DNA of 64,000 nucleotides from the NCBI GenBank assembly GCA_003254925.1, contig QANZ01021408.1:30310-94309 (forward strand), written 5' to 3'. Source of the DNA: Chamaecrista fasciculata (Eukaryota > Streptophyta > Magnoliopsida > Fabales > Fabaceae). A model generated the notes under the pieces. The model was given only the letters and a program-made list of their open reading frames with translations, made no database searches and was not told the origin of the DNA. A program made the position numbers and the translations under genes. This document shows positions 47,214 through 59,168 of the stretch, piece by piece. How positions within the stretch are numbered: position 1 is the stretch's first letter; every line of letters starts with the position of its first letter.

Positions 47214-47447
47214 ATGAAGCAAATGATGAAAAATTTGAGCTTTTGTTGCGAAGGTAGTAGTAATACGAAAATGTCACCCCATGAGGAAACAGAGGATGGA
47301 CATGAATTAACCCATCAGGAAACAGAGGAAGGACTTAAAGGCAACTATGCAAGTGTGATCCCAGCACCAAGGAAGTCCGTCAAGACATTGATGTACCACA
47401 AAATGGTTCAATGTGTTTCCAAGATTAATTGTTTTCCCTCAAATTAA
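47214..47447 (+). CDS. Possible small gene, 77-aa hydrophilic protein
   Basis: Single-exon ORF with a TATA box at a normal distance and an AATAAA-type polyadenylation signal near 47635. The protein starts with a short basic segment and a CC pair (NLSFCCEG). An acidic stretch with two similar pieces (HEETEDG, HQETEEG) follows, and then a basic region (PAPRKSVKTLMYHKMVQ). No signal peptide, membrane helix or known domain is visible. I do not recognise it. The composition looks protein-like rather than random: few AT-driven Phe/Ile/Asn runs, and no foldback repeat underneath. A donor-like gaaggtag near 47250 leaves open a spliced form. Confidence 0.4.
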   Translation: MKQMMKNLSFCCEGSSNTKMSPHEETEDGHELTHQETEEGLKGNYASVIPAPRKSVKTLMYHKMVQCVSKINCFPSN

Positions 47448-48794
47448 TTTATTTCCATGCCTTACTAACTTTCACCCACCTTATTATATACACAGTTTAT
47501 GTATGGACTATGGTTTTTGCTATGTATGCCTTGCTAATGGCTCCACCAATAAATCGATTTGTTATGTTGTTTACAGTATGATTGAGTTGTTTTCTTTGAA
47601 CTTTAAGACTATGACTATGAGTCTTTATATGCCTAAATAAAACGAAGTTGGAGTGGAGTGGTTATTGTTTCTATCTTATCTTGGTGATTTTGTTTGTTCC
47701 GATACCATCACTATATTTTGGGTATTCTTGTTAATTCTTTAAAATTGTCTTTCAGTGGTGACCCGAAAGTTTAGGTGAGTTGGGTCCCGAGACTCACCAA
47801 GGTAAGAACAGGCCTTCAGGCTCTACGAGAGCTTACAGAGGTACTTACAGATCGCCAACCGACAAGACCCTCACATCGGCAATGGGAATCGAACTCACAA
47901 CCTTGTGAGTTATGATGAGTCAACTCCTTACCAACTGGGCCAACCTTTATTGGTTTAAAATTGTCTTTCAGTTTTGATACCACACATGGAATTGATTTGA
48001 CCGTGAAAAACCTCGTTTGTTTGTTTGTTTGTGGTCTCAGTAATTGTAAACAAACAAAAAAAACTTATAGCTTTACCATATTCAATCATTTTTAGACCAA
48101 TTTGAAGCAATCTGAAAATATGTAAGACTAATCTGAAATAAATGAACCATAAGGGACTAATTTGAAGTCTACCCTATACATAAGGGGCCAATTTGAGACT
48201 TTGGCTTTTCAATAATTAATGGCTGATCTTATATCACATTATCACTTGTCACGTCAAAATTTTATTAACAAAAGATAATAAATTTAGATCATTTTAAGAA
48301 TTTCAATAAATTTTATTAACTGATCTTCTTGGCTTCTAAAAGCTTCTCATTATGCAATTGATTGTTTTACTGCATGCTCACAAACAATAACAGTAACAAC
48401 AGGTTATCATGGTTAAAACAAAAAGTTGAAGTTTTGCCTCGCCCACTAAAGTCATAAATATATATCTTAAAAAAAGTTATTTAAATTATGGAAAGCTCAA
48501 TAAGGAGCCTATATGCACTGTGTTTACTTGAATTTTCAATGAAGTGAGCAGAGAGCAAAACATGTGGAGTTCTAATTGATTTACTATTGTTTAAGGATTA
48601 ATAATTAGGGATATGTGCCTAACTTGATATTGCAGCCTTTACAGAAAATTCTCCACTCTCCATCACCAATACTATAAACAGATTAATACCTCTCTTCCAT
48701 TAGAGAATTCACAACATGGAAAATATTTTCCCCAAAATGCCCTAAGATTTTTTTCCCCCTCTAATATATGTAGTAGGAGTAGTAAGTACCTTTG
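47448..48794. other. Intergenic region
   Basis: 3' flank of the small ORF, a SINE with a clear target duplication (47757-47953), a (GTTT)n stretch near 48017 and AT-rich DNA leading to the stop codon of pseudogene D. No other gene seen. Confidence 0.5.
47757..47953 (-). mobile_element. tRNA-derived SINE with 19-bp target duplication
   Basis: On the minus strand it starts with the box A region tggcccagttggtaaggag (47925-47943) and box B gagttcgattccc (47884-47896). A GC-rich non-tRNA body follows. Both sides are flanked by tttaaaattgtctttcagt (47738-47756 and 47954-47972), a perfect 19-bp direct repeat of the kind made by LINE-type target priming. There is no long poly(A) at the 3' end. Confidence 0.8.
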
Positions 48795-49364
48795 CTACCT
48801 TATTAGAGAATTCTCAACACTAAAACTATCAAAGGAATTGGAGACATAATTATTTGACATCATGGGTGTACTCCAATGGTTATCAGATTCAACAAAAATG
48901 TTGGTTGTATTCCCATTACCATCATGCTCCCGAGTAATCTCCATGCCCAAACATTCTCTCAATTTCACCACCACCTGATTCATGCTTAGCCTATTGATGG
49001 AACTTTGAGCTACACAAGCCATTGCAGTGTCTAAGGCTATTCTTGCAGAGCCAGAGTCAAATTCTCCCCTTAATCTTGAATCAACTATATCATTAATCTC
49101 CCTTTCAGGCAAAACAGAACGAACCCATTGAATAATATGAGGGTTTTGTTCAGCTTTGATGATCACAGGCCGGCCTGTAATTAGTTCAAGTAGAACAACT
49201 CCAAAGCTAAAAACATCACTTTTTTCATTCAGCCTGTTTGATGCGTAGTACCTGCTTGGCACAGAAGATGTTGCAAATCAATCTATAGTTCTATATCAAT
49301 CAAATGAAGAAAAATAAAACGAGTAAAGCATCAATCTTAGTTTGAGTATACTGAAGATTTATTT

Positions 49365-49620
49365 ACTAGATTATATAAGTGTTGTTATTTTAGTTCCTGA
49401 TTTTTCGGAATGTTCAATGTTTAGTTTAGTCTCCAAAAATTCATGACTCGTTACAAGTTAGTTCCACCATGAACATCTTAACAGTGTACAACTTAGATCC
49501 TAAAGAGAATAAATTGTAACAAATCATCAATTTTCAGAAATTAAATCAAACGTTTCAAAAGTTTAAGGACTAAAATTACAATGTCTACATAATACAAGAA
49601 CTAAGTTGATAATTTACTCA
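49365..49620. repeat. Foldback repeat in pseudogene D, last intron
   Basis: The arms 'actagattatataagtgttg' and 'aatgtctacataatacaaga' pair. The right end is ttgataatttactc. Same family as 15090-15350 and 31815-32085; the left outer end is partly lost. Confidence 0.5.
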
Positions 49621-52116
49621 TGTTAGTTTTATACTAGGGCTTATCTTAGAATAATAGAAATTACTTACTCGGGATCCAAGTACCCAGGGGTGCCAGCAAT
49701 AGCTGTGAATACATGAGTATCACCTTCATCAGGGAAGATCTTTGACAACCCAAAATCAGCTATTTTTCCCCGTAATTTTTCATTCAGTAGGATGTTTCTA
49801 GATTTAATATCTCTATGAACAATTGGAGGTTTACAACCATCATGTAAGTACTCCAAACCTACAGTTCAAAACTTCCGAGTTACTTTTGTTTGAAAATGAA
49901 AAAAATGATCATCAAACACAGTAGAGAAAAATGGACTCTGCAATTCCATCCTGACCTTCTGCAGCATCAAATGCTATTTGGATTCTTTGCTTCCAACTAA
50001 GAAGTTTTTCATTGTCTGCATCCACTTAACAAGTTTCAACTACGTAAAGAGAAACAATCCATCAATTTGGACAGCTTCAAAAAGAACTTAAAATACCTGA
50101 AAGATGGTTAGCCAAGTCTCCATTAGGCATATACTCATAGATGAGTGCTATATTGGTGCCTTCATGGCAATACCCAAGCAGAGGAGTTAAGCACTTGTGA
50201 TGAACTCTGGTAAGAAGGATGGCCTGTGAGTTAAAAGCCCAATATTCCTTTAGCTCATGCCCCATAATTAACAAACTTAAAATATATGAACATCTGCTTG
50301 AAATTGATATAAAAAAGAGTACACATTTAATTTTGTATCTAAAAGATATACTAGTACTCAATTGTTGAATGTCCTCTAATTTACACAATTTAGTTCTTGA
50401 AGATCATGGAGGAAAATACAACTTAGGAACTAACTTACAATGACAAAAGGACTGAAATGTATTAGTTCCACGACTTTTAAATATTAAAGAGTGAAACTAA
50501 ACTTTCAGAGATTGAATTGTTTACTCTATAGAAAATGATATACAATACCTCTGCCTGAAATTGCAGATACCCTTGAGTTGAAGGAGACAGAACTTTGACA
50601 GCAACTTGAGTGTTACCTAGTATGCCATGGTAGACTGTACCAAATCCTCCTTTGCCCACAACCTTTTCAAAGTTGCAAGTAATACTAAGTATTTCAGCAT
50701 ATGTAACTTGTTTGTTTGAAGCTACTTTTTTGTTGTTGTTGGATGACAACGTCAGCCTCTTACTTATGTTGGAAAAGAAACCTAGCTTCTTGGGACTGGT
50801 GCCAACTGTGACAACAAGTAAGATAGCCTCTTGTGAAATACAAAATAAAAGTTAAAAAAAAAAATAATACAGCTACTGTCACGTACATGCCCAGTAATTA
50901 TACAAATGACTCCAATGCAATGAGTTATACGGATTGTGCTAGTTTGTAAATTTAAGAATTAATCAAATACTTTTTATCCTTCTGAAACCTCTTACCATGC
51001 GATCAACAGAAATATATAAATATATAGAGTTCAAGCAGCTTTCAGCCTACCATGATCATCCCTCATGATTCATGCTCAGCAATGAAATATATTCATATTT
51101 GTTTTTCATTTTACCGTTATTAAAAAGAAGGTAGAAGTCAATTAGGTTACATTTTCCCTGGTTGCTTAAAGAAAAGCAGAGGCTGAGGTTAGTTAAGCCA
51201 ACCATCAAGTTTTCTCCTTTTGAATATAAATAAAGTGATGGCTAATTTTAATTATTAATTCCAAAAGAGCAGAAATTAGTTACTACTCCACTTTAATATC
51301 GTTTTTTTCACTTTGCAAAAAGGAAGCAGAGGCTAGTTAGTTCACCTTGTCGTCTCTTTTTGAAGAATATATAGAAGTTGATTGCTGCGACAACAATTAT
51401 GGAAGTCCCTCCCAATGATGCTGCCACTGCAATGACTCTTTTGTTCTTATGCTTCCCATTGACAGGACCTGGGCAGAGGAGACCTGGATTGTTGTCACAC
51501 CTTGCATTTAGAAATGAACAAACCAATTATGACGCTTTTTTTTTTGTATCAAATTAACATAGCTCGCAGGAAATGATGTCACGACTCGTGAAAGATAAAA
51601 TTAAGACTTGTGAGGGATCAGATAATTAATTATACCTCAATTGAAGTAGTCCATGGTTTGATCTCTCAATGAGTTTTGCAGGAATTGCTCCTGAAAGCTG
51701 ATTTCCTTTAATGTTTCTGTTGTGGATGAAGACAAGTATGAATCAGTCTTGTGGTGCATCTTCATATGAAAACTCAACAAAATGAAAAATCAAAACAGTT
51801 CACTTACAGAGCCCTTAGGTGATTCAGTTGAGATAGAATTCAGGCACTTTTCCGGTCAAGTTGTTATTTGACAAATCCCTGGAAAGTAGGAAAATATTTC
51901 AACTTTAAGAGCATTTTTTTCTCAGTAATATACATAAATTAATTCAATATTATGATACTTACAAGTCTGTTAAAAATCTCAAGTTAGATATGGACACATC
52001 TATACTCCCATTTAATCTCCTGGATGATAAATTCCTAAAAGCATAACAATTTTTTGAGTTATACTGGTGCAGAATGGAAATCAATAAGGAGACAAACATA
52101 TAGGCTTATAAATTTA

Positions 52117-52720
52117 GGTCAAATACTCATTTTGAGTCCTCAAACTATGAGGTAAGTTTCATTTTGGTCATAAAACTATTTTTTATTCCATTTTGATCCT
52201 CAAACTTTCACATTTGTTCTATTTTAGTTCAAAAAATGTGATACTGATATCATATGGTCTCTACTATTATTTTTAACCTGGACAGTTGAGATGAATCATT
52301 TTGATCCTCAAACTTTCACATTTGTTCTATTTTAGTTCCAAAAATGTGATACTGATATCATATGGTCTCTACTATTATTTTTAACCTGGACAGTTGAGAT
52401 GAATCATTTCTCTCTCATATGTGTCATGAGTTGTCAAAGAGAGAAAGAAAAGTTTTGATTCTTAATCACAAATTGAAGATAAATTTTTTGTTCATTTTTA
52501 TCCCCAATTGGTGACTAAGAATGAGAATTTCTCTTTCTTTCTTGGTCAACTTACTTATTAAGACATATATGAAAGAGAAATTGTTCATTTCAATTGTGCA
52601 AGTTATAAATAATGGCAAAAGCTCAACCACATTTTGAGACCAAAACAGAACAAATGTAAAAGTTTAAGGACTAAAACGGAGCAAAAAATGCGGTTTGAAC
52701 CACAACAGAACAAATGATGC
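52117..52720. repeat. Foldback element in pseudogene D, related to that in terpene synthase intron 2
   Basis: The left end is ggtcaaatactcattttgag. The interior shares 'tctcatatgtgtcat' and 'cacaaattgaagataaat' with the element at 3395-3858. The right arm ('ggactaaaacggagcaaaaaa') is degraded at its end. It contains a 108-bp tandem duplication. Confidence 0.55.
52191..52406. repeat. 108-bp tandem duplication
   Basis: Two near-identical copies, 52191-52298 and 52299-52406. Each starts ttttgatcctcaaactttca and includes 'gtgatactgatatcatatgg'. I see about one difference, so the duplication is recent. Confidence 0.85.
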
Positions 52721-53602
52721 CAAACTTACAAGGATCTAATTCTGTAAGTCTCATTTCCATAGACTGTTTTATTAGAATCGCACTCAAGACCTTCCCACTT
52801 GTCATCCTCCGGTGTACAAGGATCTCCTTGCCAATTACTCTTGATTCCATAATAACTTTTGATTTTGCTGATAGCATCATCTGTCACCAGTTGAAGCAGA
52901 AAATAAGAAATCAGAGGCAAACTCAAAGTTAATATTGAGAATATATAGATTGAACATACAATCGTCTCCGTGAGTTTGAGGTTGTCTGTGGCCTATCGAT
53001 GCGTAAAGCTCGAAAGCATTGAGAATCGGTGGAAGAGTCGATACATTAGTTCTATAGATCCAAAATTTCCACTCGGTCGCTTCATCAACCCAATATGCAA
53101 CATCCTGTGAATTTAGGTATTCATACGAGTATGAACCTACCTGCACTTGCAAAGCACCATCAACAGAAACTTCAGATCCTCTAATTTGATCGCGATTGAG
53201 CTCTTGGCTTTCAGCCGAATACAGGAATAAGTAATATGAAGTTTTGTCGTCGTTACGTCTGGCTCCAGGGAACGAAAAAGTTATGTTGTCACTCGCATTT
53301 GCATACTCTTTGCCATCGGGATTGTAAAAGATTTCTTTGGTTACTACGCTAGCTGCATTATCGAACACCACAGAATCCCAAATAGAGATCAAAACTTGGG
53401 GGATTGTTCTTCTTATCGTAGTTTCCATACATCAATCTAACTCTGATCATCACTACTCGGAAAACTAGTATTGAAGGACTGGGAGGAGAGTTGTTTCTTT
53501 GTTTGGTGAATTGGTGATGTTAAGTCAACACGCGAGTGAAACGATGATGTTCATTGTATTTCTCCATCTTCACATGCCACACACACCAAAAGAAATCAAC
53601 TT

Positions 53603-54403
53603 GGCCAAAACACTATTTTGGTCCCCCAATGTTTACCCTATGCTCCGTTTTGATCCCTAATATTTTTTTTGTTCGGTTTTAGTCTTTAATGTTTCCTAAA
53701 AGTTTCATAATTGGTCTTTAACTATTGAATGTGGTTATATCTCTCTCATTTCAAACCCAAATGTGGTGAAATTAGAGCTACAGGTTAAATTTGATTAATT
53801 ATTTCTTTATCTAATTAAAGTCGTCAACAAACAAGGTAAATCGTGCATGAAGACGAGCTTGAAAATGAATTGCATGTTTCATGAATTTAGTTATATATCT
53901 CTCATTTTAAATTACTCTTGACAAATTCTTGCTCTGTCTAGTTGGGTCGTTGACAAATGAGGTCAAATAGTACTTCGAAAGCTAATATTAATGTTTTGAC
54001 TAAACTTACTTTTAGAGTACTATTTGATCTCGTTTACCAACAACTCCAATTAGACAAAGAAAAAGTTTGTCAAGAGTAATTTGTAGCTTTGATTTCGTTG
54101 TACTCAGACTTAAAACGAGAGAGATATGACTAAATTCATGAAACAAGTAACCCATTTTTTGGCTCAATTTCACCTAGTTTATCGATGACTCCAACAGGGC
54201 GAAGAAAGAACTCATCAAATTTAACTCGTAACTCTGATTTTATTGCATTCGAGTTTGAAACAAGAGAGATATAATCACATTCAATAATTATGAATCAATT
54301 ATGAAATTTTTAGGAAATGTTAAGGATCAAAACGAAACAAAAAAAATTAGGGACCAGAAAAGAATTTAAGGTTAACATTAGGGACCAAAATAGGTTTTTG
54401 GCC
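53603..54403. mobile_element. Mutator-like foldback element, 801 bp
   Basis: Ends ggccaaaacactattttggt and ccaaaataggtttttggcc are inverted complements. Flanking 9-mers are aatcaactt (53594-53602) and aatctactt (54404-54412), 8 of 9 identical. Inner arms carry 'gagagagatat' and 'tgtcaagagtaattt' pairs. No ORF. It borders the 5' break of pseudogene D. Confidence 0.7.
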
Positions 54404-54577
54404 AATCTACTTTAGACTAAACATGTGATTTAATGTTTAAAAAATGATGTCGTAGTTTTATATACGTACATTGTAAACTCTTTTTCTTTTAGTTCTTTCT
54501 GTTTGGTATAAAAAAAAAAAATATACGTACATTGCGAGAGAAGAAAAGTCCAAAATAATGGGTACAAATGAAATTAG

Positions 54578-54985
54578 ACCAAAGTCCTATTTTGGTCCCC
54601 CAGTTCTGCTTAATGTTCCAAATTAGTCCTTCAGTTGTCTTTCGTTCCATATTGGTCCTTCAGTTATACTTAGTGTTCCAAATTGATCCCTCAGTTATTT
54701 TTCGTTCCATATTGGTCCTTAAGTTATGCTTAGTGTTCCAAATTAGTCCTTCAGTTTTCCAAAATTTGACACAGTTGGTCCCTCAAACGTTTTCCACCAA
54801 TTTTTTCGTTAAAAAAAGACAAAATTGATTTTTAACTCCTAAAAGTTTGAATTTTTTGCATTAAGGACCTTTCTCTCTATAATAAAACCAAAATGTAAGA
54901 AAGAAGAAATAACTGGGGATTTTAGTTTATTTCGCACAAAAAAACAATATTTGTTTTTCCTCTCTCTCGTCTCTCTCTCTCTCTC

Positions 54986-55043
<58 letters not shown>

Positions 55044-55604
55044 CAGACTTTGCCAACAAAGAGAAACGACCACAACTCCTAAAACTCATAGTTTCCGATG
55101 ATGATATCGCTCTCCGCCAAGCCCTCCTTCATCGTCATCGTTGCCTTCGTCGTTGCTGCCGTTTCCAATGATGGGTTGATTTATTTGATGAAGAGAAGAA
55201 AACAAATCGAGGGAAAACAAATCGTCATCAGAAACTATGGGTTTTAAGAGTTGTGGTCGTTTTTCTTCATTGGCAAAGTCTGAAAATGGAGAGAGAGAGA
55301 GACGAGAGAGAGAAAAAAAAATTATTTTTTTGTGTGAAATAAACTAAAATCCCTCAGTTATTTCTTCTTTTTTATATTTTAGTTCTATTATAGAGAAAAA
55401 TGTTCTTAATGTAAAAAATTCAAACTTTTAGGAGTTAAAAATCAATTTTGTCTTTTTTTTTAACGGAAAAATGGATGGAAAACGTTTGAGGGACCAACTG
55501 TGTCAAATTTTGAAAAACTGAGGGACTAATATAGAACGAAAAATAATTGATGGACCAATTTGAAACATTGAGCGTAACTGGGGGACCAAAATAAGACTTT
55601 GGCC
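54578..55604. mobile_element. Mutator-like near-palindrome, 1027 bp, with perfect 9-bp duplication
   Basis: Left end gaccaaagtcctattttggt, right end ccaaaataagactttggcc. Flanked by atgaaatta on both sides (54569-54577 and 55605-55613). The arms pair almost to the centre near 55120, including a CT-rich leader-like stretch and 'agactttgccaa', 'cgaccacaactc' segments. The middle has a short GC-richer unique part ('cgccaagccctccttcatcg'). A truncated relative starts at 33082. Confidence 0.82.
54960..55038. repeat. (CT)n microsatellite
   Basis: Long CT run interrupted by two 'cg' units, inside the left arm of the Mutator-like element. The right arm has a much shorter GA run, so the microsatellite expanded after insertion. 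Confidence 0.9.
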
Positions 55605-55613
55605 ATGAAATTA

Positions 55614-56216
55614 TTAAATTGACATGAAGAATGAAATGTGCACCATAATTGAACATGTCACCCAAATAAAAAAAAAAAATTAGTTTCATTCCATTTGCAT
55701 TAGCACTCCGACTCTCAGACTCGCCACTCATTAAATAATCCTCACGTGTTTCTCTAGTAATATTAAAGTACTCCGTTATCCAGAAGCAGAACATGGAGGT
55801 TTGACCCTTACTCATACTTTATCTCTGCAAATAAATTAACTACAAGAATGTGGCCTAGTAATTTTTTATTTGTTGTCACTGCTGTTGTCTGAATATTTGT
55901 TTGTTCAAGTTCTCCTCTAGTCGCCACTAGCCAGCCAGGTAGTAAAGTCAAATCTATACAGCCATATATATATATATATATATATATAAATGACCCAGCA
56001 TATGAAAGAAATGTTCTTTACCAAAGATTTTTTCCTCCCTTCTGATAATTTTACACGCCTACACAGTTATTGTATTGTAGTACGCATCACATTGAATGAT
56101 TAATCATATGCATCTAATTAAAGCAAGCAATAAAGTATCTGTCAATTACATGTCCGAGAAATATAACTGGAAGGTTCAGTCTTTGCACCTTCACTTTCTG
56201 CGGGTTTGAGTGTGCC
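55614..56216. other. 5' flank of receptor kinase locus E
   Basis: Probable old promoter of locus E. Contains a (TA)n tract near 55965-55990 followed by aaatgacc, and no ORF of note. A 126-codon minus ORF crossing 55435-55815 lies mostly over the foldback arm and is not a gene. Confidence 0.4.
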
Positions 56217-56285
56217 ATGGCTCAATGGGTCTTCTTGGCATTGCTTCATCTTATTTTCACTCTAACTATTCTTGTTCATGCACAG

Positions 56286-56500
56286 AGTTAAAGCAGGTCA
56301 TTAAATATGTTAATGTGTATTTAGCCTCTGTATAGAATCATTCATTCCTGTATATTCTTAGCCTTACACGTGTATGTCTAGATTGTATTGACAAATCATT
56401 GTAACAGAATTCTGTATTCAGTATTTGCTATATAATACACCTCTGGCATGATGTATTGGAATCATCCAGAATTATTCCCAATTTTGTTATCCTTCTATCT
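56286..56500 (+). repeat. 5' LTR of the complete Copia element
   Basis: Begins agttaaagcaggtcatt and ends ccttctatct. Contains tatataatacacc near its 3' part as a likely TATA region. Matches the 3' LTR except at four sites. Confidence 0.93.
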
Positions 56501-56516
56501 TGGTATCAGAGCCGAA

Positions 56517-57902
56517 ATGGCCACTAGCGCCGCCTCCTCGACCAACCCTAATCCTACCCTATCTTCCTCACCTGCTAACCCTACCCCTACTATGTCTTCT
56601 CCACCTGTTTCAGCGCCGCTAACTCTACCCCTGACTCGTTCTTATACCATTTTTGGGTCATCGAACCAGAGTGTTCCTGTCAAGCTGGACAGGACCAACT
56701 ATCTGTTTTGGGAATCGATCGTTCGTCCATTGATTGAGGGTAACATGCTGGTCTCCCACATCGACGGCACTGGTGCTGCTCCGCCTCGTCTCACTACTGA
56801 TGGAGCTCCGAATCCGGCGTATACTGAGTGGATGTCTATCGATCAACTACTCGTTAGCTTTCTTCGAGGCGCCATGACTCAGGATGTTGGAGGAAATTTG
56901 ATGCATTGTCGCACTGCAGAAGAGATCTGGACAGCTGCTCGAGCTCTGACATGCTCGCATATGAAGTCTTGCGTCTTAGTATACAAGTCGGAATTACATA
57001 AGATGCGAAAACAAGGGATGAAAATGTCCGATTATCTTGCTAAGATGAAAAACCTCTCCGACCAACTCATGTTCGCTGGTGCTCCGGTGCCATTGGAGGA
57101 CCTCATTATGCTCACCTTGAATGGTTTGGATGCTGAATATACTCCCCTTACTGTTCTTTTAAATCGCACTCCTAACTTGTCTTGGATTGAGATGCAATCC
57201 GAGCTGTTGACATTTGAATCTAGGTTGGATCAACTTCATCAGGAATCTTCTTTTGCTGCTACGCCATCAGCCAATGTAGCTCAGACCAAGGATGCTGCAG
57301 ACTTATCTCGCGGAAATACCGGTCGTACTGGTTGGCGTGGAGGCTCACGAGGGTGGCGTGGTGGTCGTCGCGGAGGTCGTGGCCGTCGCGGTGACTTCCA
57401 GCATTCACCAGGAGGACAGTCTTATGCTGGTAACCGTCCTTTTTGTCATCTGTGTGAACGAGTTGGTCATGTTGTTGCCAATTGTTTCCATCGATTTGAC
57501 CGTTCATTTCAACCACCCTCTCATCCATCATCATACACTCATGCTGCAAATTTCACTCCACATGGACATGCTCTTCATGCTACGGCTCAGATAATTACAG
57601 ATCCTTCATGGTATTTTGACTCGGGAGCAACACATCATGTTACTTTCAACTCTCATCATTTGGACAATTATACTCCAGGTACTATGTCCCTATTCACTTG
57701 TACAGGGGAGAAGACACCTGTAACTGGTATAGGCACTGCAACATTAAGAACACCTCATAGCAACTTATTACTTAAGAATGTCTTGATTGTTCCTGCAGCA
57801 ACAAAAAATCTATTAAGCATTCAAAAACTTACTCAAGACAATAATGTAGATGTGCATTTTTCTGATTCTCTGTGTGTTGTGAAGGACAAGAGGACCAGTT
57901 AG
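56517..57902 (+). pseudogene. Copia gag and protease
   Basis: The start codon at 56517 follows the primer site by a few bases. Gag (with LDRTNYLFWESIV and a UBN2-like middle) leads to an Arg/Gly-rich stretch. The zinc knuckle CX2CX4HX4C is at 57444-57485. The aspartic protease site DSGA is at 57618-57629. The frame ends at a TAG (57900-57902) directly before integrase. The same frame continues open afterwards, so this is a premature stop in a gag-pol polyprotein. Retroelement particle protein and maturation protease. Confidence 0.9.
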
Positions 57903-59168
57903 TCGTTAGCTCACGGGACTCCAACCCACGGGATGTATCGAGTGAATAGCATAGCTTCAGCATTCGCAGGAGTGGCACATACTAAGGATACTCAAGATTT
58001 TCTAAAATGGCACTACAAACTAGGACACCCTAGTGATCGCATAGTGACTCAAGTATTAAATAAATGTAATCTGAGTTTTCCTCATAGTAAAGTAGTATGT
58101 GAAGCATGCCAATATGGCAAATCTAAGTTTCTTCCTTTTTCCAGGTCTCTGTCTCATGCTAAACAACCATTAGAATTAATATATTCAGATCTTTGGGGTC
58201 CTTCTCCAACACTCTCTGTGCATGGATATAGATTTTACATTTTATTTGTTGATGATTTTAGTCGGTTTACTTGGATATACCCTCTAAAGCACAAAGGTGA
58301 AGCTGTGAATGCATTCAATGTGTTTAAACTTTATGTGGAAAATAAGTTTAACAGTCAAATCAAGATGTTGCAGTGTGACAATGGTGGTGAGTTTAGACCA
58401 TTTGTTCCTATATGCCAACAAGCAGGGATTGAAATTCGTTTTTCATGTCCTTATACCTCTGAACAGAATGGAAGAGTAGAACGAAAACACAGACATGTGG
58501 TAGAGATGGGACTGACCTTGCTAGCTCAAGCAAAATTACCACTGACATACTGGTTTGAGGCTTTCCAAACAGTCGTGTTTCTCATTAATCGACTACCTAG
58601 CCCTATTTTGAAAAATTCTACGCCATTATTTCAGCTTCTAAAAATAGAACCAAGATATGAGGACTTACAGATATTTGGGTGTGCCTGCTATCCATGTTTG
58701 AAGCCATATAACACACATAAGTTTCAGTATCATAGCCAAAAATGTGTGTATTTGGGACCAGCTCCACAGCAAAAAGGTCACCGGTGCTTGAGTCCTACCG
58801 GCAAGATTTATGTTTCCCGTCATATTGTGTTTGATTCTTCAAATTTTCCTTGTGCTGATGGTTTTTTGAATAGACATGCTTCCCCTGTTTCTCATGAGTG
58901 TGTTGTGCCATTCCCTGTGCGAAATATTCAGGTCCATGAAGAAGCTGACAGCCTTACTCCAACGGATAGTTCATCAACGGATAGTTCTTCAGATGAGTGC
59001 TCGATTGGTTCACCTGTGACTACCTCAAAATTTTTAAGTGCCTCATGTGTGATGAGTCCTAACCCTTCACGTGCCTCGAGTGTTTCATCTCAGCCCATAT
59101 ATGAGTCACAACCTGATTCAAACATTGGCCTTCTTCTACACAACTTGAATCCGGTCATCAAATGGTAA
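57903..59168 (+). pseudogene. Copia integrase
   Basis: Zinc-finger region HYKLGHPSD ... CEACQYGK at about 58000-58130, core with DLWGPS, DNGGEF and the Glu in CPYTSEQNGRVERKHRH. The conserved GCACYPCLKPY and FLG-like VYLGPAPQQKG follow. Same frame as gag. The frame ends in TAA at 59166-59168 after a one-base shift near 59160; the reverse-transcriptase part continues in another frame. Inserts element cDNA into the genome when intact. Confidence 0.9.

Larger units (their letters stand above)
48795..53440 (-). pseudogene. Malectin-like/LRR receptor kinase D, damaged ectodomain, intact kinase exons
   Basis: Exons from the 3' part of the malectin domain onward: about 52960-53440, 52730-52880, 51963-52034, 51808-51878, 51636-51716, 51346-51500, 50549-50805, 50097-50223, 49956-50015, 49669-49858 and 48795-49251. 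There is no exon 1 or signal peptide. The malectin part begins at MYGNYDKKN, has a frameshift near 53395, and jumps from the TKEIF region straight to ASDNITFSFP. This implies a deletion across exon 2, intron 2 and part of exon 3. LRR exon 51808-51878 is 71 rather than 72 nt, giving a stop. The kinase exons keep GKGGFG, VAVK, HRD, DFG and correct phases. Closest to kinase A in the kinase. A Mutator-like element lies just past the 5' break. Confidence 0.88.

Noticed and set aside
47884..47943. Functional tRNA gene on the minus strand
   Set aside because: Same reason; the 19-bp target duplication shows it is a SINE.
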